Shown piece after piece: positions 1 to 5,367 of a stretch of DNA of 5,367 nucleotides. Position 1 is the first letter of the stretch. Every line of letters starts with the position of its first letter. The notes under the pieces were generated by a model that did not search any database, was not told the DNA's origin, and saw only the letters and a program-made list of their open reading frames with translations. The position numbers and the translations under genes are program-made. Source of the stretch: Armatimonadota bacterium (GTDB taxonomy: Bacteria > Armatimonadota > Zipacnadia > Zipacnadales > UBA11051); NCBI GenBank assembly GCA_003542955.1, contig DPJP01000001.1, forward strand, positions 2,839 through 8,205. The letters are read 5' to 3'.

Positions 1-1128
1 GATGCCGTGCGGTCCGTGTGTGTCTTCACGACCCATACGCCCGTCCCGGCGGGGCACGACAAGTTCCCCTGGGACCTGGTGACGCCGGTCCTGGGACCGC
101 GACGGGCCGACCTGCTCCAACGCTCTCAGTGCTGCATCGGCGGCACGCTCAACATGACCTACCTCGCGCTCCGCTTCTCCCGCTACGTCAACGGGGTCGC
201 TCTCCTGCACGAGCAGGTATCAGAGAGCATGTTCCCCGGCTACCCGATCGATGCGATCACCAACGGAGTGCATGCGCCGACCTGGGTCTCCCGCCCGTTC
301 TCGGAGTTGTTTGACCGCCACATCCCGAATTGGCCGCGCAGCCCGCAGTATATGCGATATGCACTCGGCATTCCGAGGGCGGAGATTCGGAAGGCACATG
401 CGGCGGCGAAAGCGGAGTTGCTCGTGGAGGTGCAGTTGCGAACCGGCAGAGAACTCAACCCCGATGTCTTCACCATCGGCTTCGCGCGACGCGCCACCGG
501 CTACAAGCGAGCAGGGCTGTTCTTCTCTGATCTCGAGCGGTTGCGCCGGATCGTCCGCTCTGGCCGGCCGATGCAGGTTGTCCTCGCCGGCCTTGCCCAC
601 CCCAACGACGTCAGCGGACAGGACATGATCAGAGCCGTCTTCCGGGCCGCGGAGGAACTCGGCGACGAGCTGCCGGTGGTCTACCTCGAGGGCTACAACA
701 TGGCGCTTGCGAGATTCATGGTCTCCGGCGTCGATGTGTGGCTGAACACGCCGCTCAAGCCGTATGAGGCCTCCGGTACCAGCGGCATGAAGGCTGCGCT
801 CAATGGCGTCCCGAGCCTGAGTGTAGTTGACGGCTGGTGGTACGAGGGGCTGCTCGAGGGCGTCACCGGCTGGGCGATCGGTCCCGTCGGACGAAACGTC
901 ACCCAGAGCGACGAACAACTCGAGCGCGACGACATGTACGGCAAGCTGGAGAACACAATCCTCCCGCTCTTCTATGATGATCCTGACGGCTACGCGGCGG
1001 TCATGCGCCACGCCATCGCGCTCAACGGCTCATTCTTCAACGCCCAGCGCATGCTCGAGCAGTACGTCACCAGCGCCTATCACCACGCCAGAGAGGCTGC
1101 CCACGCAGACGACTTCAGGATGGGGTAG
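1..1128 (+). CDS. glgP: Alpha-glucan (glycogen/maltodextrin) phosphorylase, GT35, 5'-truncated
   Basis: This is the C-terminal 375 codons of a cytoplasmic, PLP-dependent phosphorylase, a family that releases glucose-1-phosphate from the non-reducing ends of alpha-1,4-glucans. The frame is open to base 1 and begins inside the family motif FTTHTPVPAGHD (visible residues 9-20), so the N-terminal part lies outside the window and the GTG at 7 is not a credible start. Further landmarks in order are LNMTYLALR (about 50-58), NGVALLHEQVS (64-74), TNGVH (87-91), RRATGYKR with the phosphate-site Arg164 and Lys169, and EASGTSGMKAALNG with Glu256 and the PLP-linked Lys264 (codon 790-792). These correspond to Arg569, Lys574, Glu672 and Lys680 of rabbit muscle phosphorylase. 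About 111 residues follow the PLP lysine, against roughly 160 in the rabbit enzyme, which fits the shorter bacterial/archaeal alpha-glucan phosphorylase branch. It ends with TAG at 1126-1128. All visible catalytic residues are present, so it is probably functional. Substrate chain length cannot be read from the fragment. Confidence 0.95.
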   Translation, partial: DAVRSVCVFTTHTPVPAGHDKFPWDLVTPVLGPRRADLLQRSQCCIGGTLNMTYLALRFSRYVNGVALLHEQVSESMFPGYPIDAITNGVHAPTWVSRPFSELFDRHIPNWPRSPQYMRYALGIPRAEIRKAHAAAKAELLVEVQLRTGRELNPDVFTIGFARRATGYKRAGLFFSDLERLRRIVRSGRPMQVVLAGLAHPNDVSGQDMIRAVFRAAEELGDELPVVYLEGYNMALARFMVSGVDVWLNTPLKPYEASGTSGMKAALNGVPSLSVVDGWWYEGLLEGVTGWAIGPVGRNVTQSDEQLERDDMYGKLENTILPLFYDDPDGYAAVMRHAIALNGSFFNAQRMLEQYVTSAYHHAREAAHADDFRMG

Positions 1129-1140
1129 CGGCGCCACCCC
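1122..1140. terminator. Imperfect hairpin spanning both convergent stop codons (possible bidirectional terminator)
   Basis: GGGGTAGC at 1122-1129 can pair with GCCACCCC at 1133-1140, leaving a 3-base loop. There is one mismatch in the plus-strand RNA (1127 against 1135). In the minus-strand RNA that mismatch becomes a G-U wobble, so the stem is fully paired in the direction of the lyase gene. It includes the TAG of the phosphorylase and the first base of the lyase stop triplet (1140-1142). There is no T-tract on either side, so it is not a classical intrinsic terminator. The assignment rests on its position in the 11-base convergent gap and could be chance in GC-rich DNA. Confidence 0.3.
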
Positions 1141-4103
1141 TACATCGAGTAGTCGAGCCTGTCGTCGCTCTGCAGGAGCACCTCGTCGCCGTACTTGACG
1201 GTGCTGCCCCATACTGCCGCCAGATCAACAACCGCTCCCTCGACGACCCGCAGCCGGGTGACGCGGGCGTCGCTCTCAACGGGCGTGCGCACTACCGGCC
1301 CTTCAGTCGGGGCGGTCGAGTGCATCTCTCCGGTCGGGTTGATGATGATGATATCAGTGCCGGTGCCGGTGTTGATGCGGATGTCGATGATGCCTTCGCC
1401 CGAGAGCGTTGACAGACCGACCGGCTCGCGCCCCTCCGGGGAGATCACCATCGGTACCATCCGGGGACCGGCGAGTCTGTACGTATGGCGGATTGTCTTG
1501 GCACCATCCCCGGTCGATGCGGCAGTCTGCCCGCCCGAGTCGCTGAGGTATGCGGTGCAGTTCCGGGTCGCATCACCCTCGCCAGCGCTGATACGCACCG
1601 CCCCGCTCGTGCCGATGAGCGGCTCGACGGCTGCGGTCACCAACTGGGATGTGACCTCGACGGGGCCCGCCGCCGGCGCGAGCTCATCCACGACCACGAT
1701 GTAGGCCCTGTCGACCATGACCACGTGGCGTGTGAAGGTCCTAAGGCCCGGATAGCACCTCGCCGCGTCGCCCGCGGCGTAGACGATATTGCCCAGTCTG
1801 CCGAAAGCGACCATCTCTCCACCCGCGGCCGCCTGGCCGAGCCCGTCCACCAGCAACGTGCTGTGGAGCTCAGTCGGCACTTTGCCGTACCCGGGGTCCT
1901 GGAGCAGCCACTGCCCGCCGACGTTGAGCATGAACGAGTTCTGGTCGAGCTGACAGTGGCTTCCGTGGTAGCCTGAGCGCATCGCGAACAGGATGTCCTG
2001 CGGCCTGCCCTCGAAGCCCGAGCGCATGATTGCCCAGCCGATGTCCCGGTAATGTGCCGCGGGCTCCCAGTCGCCCGGCGCCTCCGGCTGAGTGTCCAGT
2101 GGGTGCCAGAGCACCGACAGCGGCGGCGTGTAGGTGTGCAGCGCCGCCGTCCCGAGCGCCCGGTCCAGGTACCATCGCGCGAGGCCGTCGCCTGCCCTGG
2201 CTCGCCATGCTGCCGTCGAGTTGTACGCCCGCGAGGTGTAGCTCGAGTCGCTGAAGTTCACACTCGTCGCCGTCGACGGCTCGAGGCAGTATGTCGCAAA
2301 GCGCAGAGTCCTGTGGATGTAGGGATGCCGCGAGAGCAGTTCATCGCCGTGCGCGGCCAGCGTGCCGACGAAGGGCATGGTCAGGCTCATGGCGTAGCCG
2401 CCGTACACGAGGCCCTCGACATACCCCCCATCCCGGTCCTGGGCGTCATAGAACTCCCCGACGCGACGGCGAGCATACTCGACATAGCGCGCGGCGCGCT
2501 CATCATCACCGAGCACGGCCATGCCCGCGATGCCCATCCCACCCATGACCACCGCAAAGCCGTTGGGCCAGCTCTGCGTCCTCGCCCAGCCCTTCTCACC
2601 TGACTGGTAGACGGCCTCCGCGCCCTTCTCCAGCAGCGCATCGGCGATGATCTTCCGCTGCTCGGGGCTCAGGCAGTCATAGAGGAAGTCATACGCGAAA
2701 GCGACGGCGTGGCAGAAGTGCCCCGTATCCAGGCAGGATGGATGACACGAGTAGTCGGGGTCATTCCACGTGGGCCACTCGCACAGTGCCAGCGTCCAGG
2801 CCCGACACCCCTCGGCATAGCGCTCATCGCCGGTCAGCAGGTACGCCGTCGCCATCGCCTGGATGCAGTTCTCGATCTCGCGCGATAGCCCCGTCCAGTA
2901 CGGGAAGTTGTCGTCATGGCGGGGTGGCACGGCGGGCGGCATTGTCGTCTTGTAGCGCCCCCCGTAGACGGATATCTCCTCCCTGGTCAGTGAGTGCTCG
3001 GCCTTGTCGATGAGCTGCTTGTAAGCCTGTGCGAACTCCGGGTGCCGCTGAGCGAGCTGCTCGGGCGGGAGCTTCGCCAGCGCCCGCAACCGCGCCAACT
3101 CATCCGCAGTTACGAACAACCGCGGGTGTGGTTGTGGCGCGACGGAGAACCCCTCCTCGACTGGCGGGGCGGCCTGGCGGCACTCGGGCGGATCGACGAA
3201 CATCGCATCCCACGAGTTCTCCGAGTCCGCATACGCCACCGCCCGCACCGCATCAACTCCCGCCACGCCGCGTACCGGCGCGCGGTATCCGGTCCCATCC
3301 TGCCATGCGCGCAATACATGTGTGATCGTCGCGAGTTGCCGATCCCCGGCATACTGCACGGTCCTGATGTGGAGACGCTGCGGCAGGGCCGAACGCCCCG
3401 TGAACTCCGTGACAACCTCGAGGCCGTCCGCGACGGGGACAACCGGCCCCAGGATACCGTACAGCCCGTCACCGAGGGCCATCGCCTGCCCGGCCGGGGC
3501 GTCGCGCGTGGCGGCGGGGAGGATGTCCGGGGCCTCGATGGCGAGCTCACAGTCGTCGAACAGCGCTGTCCCCAGGCCGCTGAACTCGACCGACATCCGC
3601 CACGTCTCGGCCTCAGGGGGCGGGTTGGCGCTGACCTCGATCCGCTGCCACTGCCCGTTGGTGTCCCCGAGCCTGGGACTGTCGCTGATCCCCACGTACT
3701 GCTCGCCCTTCTGGAACAGCAGCCGCAGATGGGCCTGCCCCGCCCCGACCTCCGCCGTCACCCGCACGTATGCGGAGACGCCTACCCGCTTGCAGGCCGG
3801 CAGCGGCTCCGGCCGCGAGTAGTAGTAGCCCGAAACCGCATTGCCCTCGCCCTGCGTGAAGCTGATGCCCGCCGCGTAGCGCCCGGTGCGGGCATCCTCG
3901 ACGAGACGATGCGCCGCAAGCGTAACACCGCGAGCCGTCCAGGCGGCAGGCAACACGCCTTCGGGGCGATTGAGGGTGGCCGCGTCGACCTCCTCGAAGC
4001 CGCCGTTGGGCACCAGAACCGCCGCATCGGGTGCAGTGTTCTGCGCGAAGGATACGCTCGCCGTGAGCAGCACGCACAGCGTCAGGGCATTCATCTTCAT
4101 CAT
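1140..4103 (-). CDS. Secreted heparinase II/III-like polysaccharide lyase with N-terminal carbohydrate-binding-like domain
   Basis: The predicted product is 987 residues, starting at the ATG at 4103-4101. That start gives a signal peptide: Lys3, a hydrophobic core from about 5 to 17, and likely cleavage after Ser-Phe-Ala20. The frame runs another 37 codons upstream to 4214, but that stretch is polar and lies partly in the intergenic inverted repeat, so I reject it. Residues about 28-190 (opening VPNGGFEEVD, closing FDDCELAIE) resemble CBM4/9-type jelly-roll carbohydrate-binding domains. Residues about 190-320 are beta-rich and unassigned. HPRLF at 326-330 opens the lyase part, as in many heparinase II/III-like and DUF4962-type proteins. 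The alpha/alpha toroid follows, with LDTGH..HAVAFAYDFLYD..LSPEQR from 458, WPNG near 512 and YVEGLVYGGYA around Tyr567. The C-terminal beta-sandwich carries YHGSHCQLDQNSF (His713, His716, Asp720), a DPGYG motif and ELHSTLLVDG (His747). By family analogy Tyr567 and one of His713/His716 are candidate catalytic residues for beta-elimination of uronic-acid polysaccharides. The substrate and PL family cannot be determined from sequence alone. An unassigned secreted protein is encoded upstream on the same strand. Confidence 0.85.
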   Translation of the reverse strand: MMKMNALTLCVLLTASVSFAQNTAPDAAVLVPNGGFEEVDAATLNRPEGVLPAAWTARGVTLAAHRLVEDARTGRYAAGISFTQGEGNAVSGYYYSRPEPLPACKRVGVSAYVRVTAEVGAGQAHLRLLFQKGEQYVGISDSPRLGDTNGQWQRIEVSANPPPEAETWRMSVEFSGLGTALFDDCELAIEAPDILPAATRDAPAGQAMALGDGLYGILGPVVPVADGLEVVTEFTGRSALPQRLHIRTVQYAGDRQLATITHVLRAWQDGTGYRAPVRGVAGVDAVRAVAYADSENSWDAMFVDPPECRQAAPPVEEGFSVAPQPHPRLFVTADELARLRALAKLPPEQLAQRHPEFAQAYKQLIDKAEHSLTREEISVYGGRYKTTMPPAVPPRHDDNFPYWTGLSREIENCIQAMATAYLLTGDERYAEGCRAWTLALCEWPTWNDPDYSCHPSCLDTGHFCHAVAFAYDFLYDCLSPEQRKIIADALLEKGAEAVYQSGEKGWARTQSWPNGFAVVMGGMGIAGMAVLGDDERAARYVEYARRRVGEFYDAQDRDGGYVEGLVYGGYAMSLTMPFVGTLAAHGDELLSRHPYIHRTLRFATYCLEPSTATSVNFSDSSYTSRAYNSTAAWRARAGDGLARWYLDRALGTAALHTYTPPLSVLWHPLDTQPEAPGDWEPAAHYRDIGWAIMRSGFEGRPQDILFAMRSGYHGSHCQLDQNSFMLNVGGQWLLQDPGYGKVPTELHSTLLVDGLGQAAAGGEMVAFGRLGNIVYAAGDAARCYPGLRTFTRHVVMVDRAYIVVVDELAPAAGPVEVTSQLVTAAVEPLIGTSGAVRISAGEGDATRNCTAYLSDSGGQTAASTGDGAKTIRHTYRLAGPRMVPMVISPEGREPVGLSTLSGEGIIDIRINTGTGTDIIIINPTGEMHSTAPTEGPVVRTPVESDARVTRLRVVEGAVVDLAAVWGSTVKYGDEVLLQSDDRLDYSM
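4042..4103 (-). other. Signal peptide of the heparinase-like protein
   Basis: The first 20 codons after the ATG at 4103 encode a short positive n-region (MMK), a hydrophobic stretch (NALTLCVLLTASV) and an S-F-A cleavage site before Gln21, a standard Sec / signal peptidase I arrangement. Cys10 lies inside the hydrophobic core without a proper lipobox, so a lipoprotein signal is unlikely. The peptide both predicts export and fixes the gene start. Confidence 0.8.
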
Positions 4104-4116
4104 GTTTCTCGGTGCG

Positions 4117-4121
4117 CTCCT
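4117..4121 (-). promoter_or_regulatory. Ribosome binding site candidate for the heparinase-like gene
   Basis: The minus strand reads AGGAG at 4121-4117, 13 bases before the ATG at 4103. This is longer than the usual 5-9 base spacing, so the site is plausible but may be weak. It is the only good purine-rich match near this start and supports 4103 over the upstream ATG at 4214. No convincing -35/-10 pair is visible further upstream in the gap. Confidence 0.4.
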
Positions 4122-4157
4122 GTCATTGCTTGCCGTTCGGGCTCTATCGTCACAGCT

Positions 4158-4183
4158 GGGCTCGGGAGCACCTGGGGTCGGGG
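4158..4183 (+). other. Putative G-quadruplex motif (four G-runs)
   Basis: The plus strand carries GGG at 4158-4160, GGG at 4164-4166, GGGG at 4174-4177 and GGGG at 4180-4183, separated by loops of 3, 7 and 2 bases. This meets the standard G3+N1-7 consensus. It lies on the template strand of the heparinase-like gene's leader, so the transcript here would be C-rich and the structure, if real, would form in DNA. It shares its last two G-runs with the left arm of the inverted repeat, so the two structures exclude each other. Confidence 0.4.
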
Positions 4184-4263
4184 CTTTGATCGTTTGATCC
4201 TCCGACGCCCCCACTGCATCCCTGTTCGACTGCTGAGGATCAAAGGATCAAAGCCCCGACCCC
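4174..4263. repeat. Long near-perfect inverted repeat with internally duplicated arms
   Basis: The left arm (4174-4202) and right arm (4235-4263) pair at 28 of 29 positions, the exception being G4192 against G4245. They enclose a 32-base spacer. Each arm is composite: a GC-rich outer part (GGGGTCGGGGC) and an inner AT-richer tandem TTTGATC / TTTGATC. The structure begins 12 bases after the TAG of the unassigned upstream gene and ends 70 bases before the start of the heparinase-like gene. It could be an intercistronic terminator or processing hairpin, or one copy of a dispersed REP/MITE-like palindrome. There is no U-tract after either arm, which argues against a simple intrinsic terminator. 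The pairing is read directly from the sequence; the role is inference. Confidence 0.85.
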
Positions 4264-4275
4264 GGTCGTTTGCAC

Positions 4276-5367
4276 CTACTTCAGCACCGCACCGATCTGG
4301 TTCTTCGCGCACGGCATGATGGCATAGGTCAGAGTCTCAGACTGCCCGGCCGCCCATGTCCGCGGGAGCGCGATCAGCACACGCCCCCAGTCGTGCTCGC
4401 CCCCGTAGTGGTCGACGCTGTGATCCTGGCCGACATCGACCACCGCGCCCTTCGCCAGCACCACGATGTGCCCCTCACCCGATTCGTTGCCGAAGTGCAC
4501 CGCCTTCGCCGCCGAGCCCGACGCCACCTCGAGCCCCGCCGCGCTCAGGGGTGTGGCCGTGAGCCCGCCCGGCTTCTCCTCCCCCAACGGGAACGGGATG
4601 CACTCACTCAGCGCCTCGAGCGAAATCGCCTCATCGGCCGTCACTGTCAGGCTGCACTCGACCCGGTCATCGAGAAAGCGGTAGACGCGCTCATAGCGCA
4701 ATGGGGTCTTGTGGATCGTGCCCGTCAGGGTGACGGTCGCGTTCTCCGTGTCGAAGCTGCTTTCCGTCGCCCAGTAGTAGGGCCACTGGATATCGTCTCC
4801 GAGGTCCGCCAGCAGTGTGTTGCCCTGCGCCGCGCCCCAGTTCTTGCTCAGGAGCGATACACCGAACTCGGGGCTCCAGAACATGCACAACCCGTCGTTA
4901 TGCGGGAACTGGTGGTTGTACTCCTTCGGGCGGGTGCCGCTCTGCCATTCACCGTAGTCTCTGGCCCCGAAGATGAATGCGTAGTACCCGGGCCTGCGCA
5001 CGCAGAAGAACTCATCGCCGACGTTGCGGGTGAAGCTGTCCTCCGCCTCCATGGGTAGCTTGCCCGGCATGTAGCTGTTGCCATAGCTGCGCCAGTTGTG
5101 AAGCGATATGTCGAATCCCCCGGAAGCCCGCCCGTGGTTTGCGCTCTCCAGCCGGAAGTAGTCTTCACCAAAGTAGCGGGCCTGCGTCTTGAGCTGCTCC
5201 TCGGCCGCCGCCCGGCTCGGGCCGTCCGTCGCGGGCATCACGTATGCCCACGGTGCGTGGTCGGGGTAGCGCACCCCGGCCTCAGACAGGTGTTTGCTCA
5301 TCGGCCCCAGGCCCGCGCCGTACTGGGGGCTGACCCAGTCGCCCGGCGTGCGGTGGCAGTAGCCGCT
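4276..5367 (-). CDS. C-terminal part of an unassigned, probably carbohydrate-active beta-sandwich protein (5'-truncated)
   Basis: The frame is open from the right window edge to a TAG at 4278-4276, giving 363 visible codons. The ATG at 5301 lies within an already coding-like stretch (GYCHRTPGDWVSPQYGAG precedes it), so the real start is outside the window. I do not recognise a characterised family. The first 70 or so residues are mixed and partly helical (SKHLSEAGVRYPDHAPWAYV). The rest is rich in aromatic residues and alternating beta-strand patterns, such as GYYAFIFGARDYGEW, HNDGLCMFWSPEFGVSLLS, ATVTLTGTIHKTPLRYERVY and SLEALSECIPFPLGE. This is the composition expected of the beta-sandwich that follows an alpha/alpha toroid in polysaccharide lyases and related enzymes, but that is inference. 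It lies 172 bases upstream of the heparinase-like gene on the same strand, suggesting a shared role and possibly a shared transcript. Export cannot be judged because the N-terminus is missing. Confidence 0.75.
   Translation of the reverse strand, partial: SGYCHRTPGDWVSPQYGAGLGPMSKHLSEAGVRYPDHAPWAYVMPATDGPSRAAAEEQLKTQARYFGEDYFRLESANHGRASGGFDISLHNWRSYGNSYMPGKLPMEAEDSFTRNVGDEFFCVRRPGYYAFIFGARDYGEWQSGTRPKEYNHQFPHNDGLCMFWSPEFGVSLLSKNWGAAQGNTLLADLGDDIQWPYYWATESSFDTENATVTLTGTIHKTPLRYERVYRFLDDRVECSLTVTADEAISLEALSECIPFPLGEEKPGGLTATPLSAAGLEVASGSAAKAVHFGNESGEGHIVVLAKGAVVDVGQDHSVDHYGGEHDWGRVLIALPRTWAAGQSETLTYAIMPCAKNQIGAVLK

Larger units (their letters stand above)
4104..4275. other. Intergenic region between the two minus-strand genes
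   Basis: These 172 bases separate the stop of the unassigned gene from the start of the heparinase-like gene. They contain the inverted repeat, the G-rich motif and the AGGAG. I see no tRNA-like fold, no recognisable riboswitch core and no convincing sigma-70 promoter. A minus-strand start for the heparinase-like gene within this gap is possible but not demonstrable. Confidence 0.7.

Noticed and set aside
220..1011. Minus-strand open frame (263 codons) opposite the phosphorylase
   Set aside because: The plus strand here encodes unmistakable phosphorylase motifs with the PLP lysine, so the opposite frame is a shadow.
1339..1353. Short ATG/GAT-type trinucleotide run
   Set aside because: It encodes a run of isoleucines (DIIIIN) in a plausible beta-strand of the lyase; too short to call a microsatellite or a phase-variation tract.
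4104..4214. Upstream ATG at 4214 as the start of the lyase gene
   Set aside because: It would add 37 polar residues ahead of a clear signal peptide and would place part of the inverted repeat inside the coding region.
2994..4319. Long plus-strand open frame (441 codons) opposite the N-terminal half of the lyase gene
   Set aside because: Its translation is Arg/Pro/Leu-rich with no recognisable domain, it runs through the intergenic inverted repeat, and it mirrors the codon structure of the real minus-strand gene, as expected for an antisense shadow in high-GC DNA.
4270..5058. Plus-strand open frame (262 codons) opposite the unassigned gene
   Set aside because: Low-complexity Arg/Leu/Val-rich product with no motif; the minus-strand frame has the aromatic and beta-strand pattern of a real protein.
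1..5367. Possible CRISPR, defence, phage or transposase content
   Set aside because: No regularly spaced repeats, no transposase or nuclease motifs and no tRNA-flanked boundary are visible. The genes are carbohydrate-metabolism genes plus one unassigned protein.

Overview
The window is high-GC bacterial DNA, clearly above 60% by eye, packed with three protein-coding genes, two of them cut by the window edges. Nothing identifies the species. A glycogen-type phosphorylase beside large secreted polysaccharide-lyase-like proteins would fit an uncultured, polysaccharide-degrading lineage such as Planctomycetota, Verrucomicrobiota/Lentisphaerota or Armatimonadota. This is a weak inference from gene content and base composition.

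Layout: positions 1-1128 (+) hold the C-terminal part of a GT35 alpha-glucan phosphorylase, with the phosphate-binding and PLP-lysine motifs intact. It converges on a second gene at 1140-4103 (-), with only 11 bases between the two stop codons. An imperfect hairpin spans both stops. The second gene encodes an exported protein of about 987 residues. It has a signal peptide, an N-terminal carbohydrate-binding-like beta domain, an undefined beta-rich segment, and a heparinase II/III-like alpha/alpha-toroid plus beta-sandwich lyase module. Upstream of it, on the same strand, 4276-5367 (-) is the C-terminal part of a third protein. I cannot assign that protein to a characterised family, but its C-terminal half looks like a beta-sandwich of the kind found in carbohydrate-active enzymes.

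The 172-base gap between the two minus-strand genes (4104-4275) is the most structured non-coding stretch. It holds a 29-base-arm inverted repeat with a single mismatch. Each arm carries an internal tandem TTTGATC duplication. A canonical four-run G-quadruplex motif overlaps its left edge.

How the genes relate: the two minus-strand genes may be co-transcribed and work together outside the cytoplasm on an acidic or other complex polysaccharide. The phosphorylase is a cytoplasmic storage-glucan enzyme on the opposite strand and is probably an unrelated neighbour. I see no defence system, mobile element with a transposase, CRISPR array, tRNA or rRNA. Most of the window is ordinary carbohydrate metabolism; the intergenic repeat and the unassigned third protein are the parts that merit a second look.
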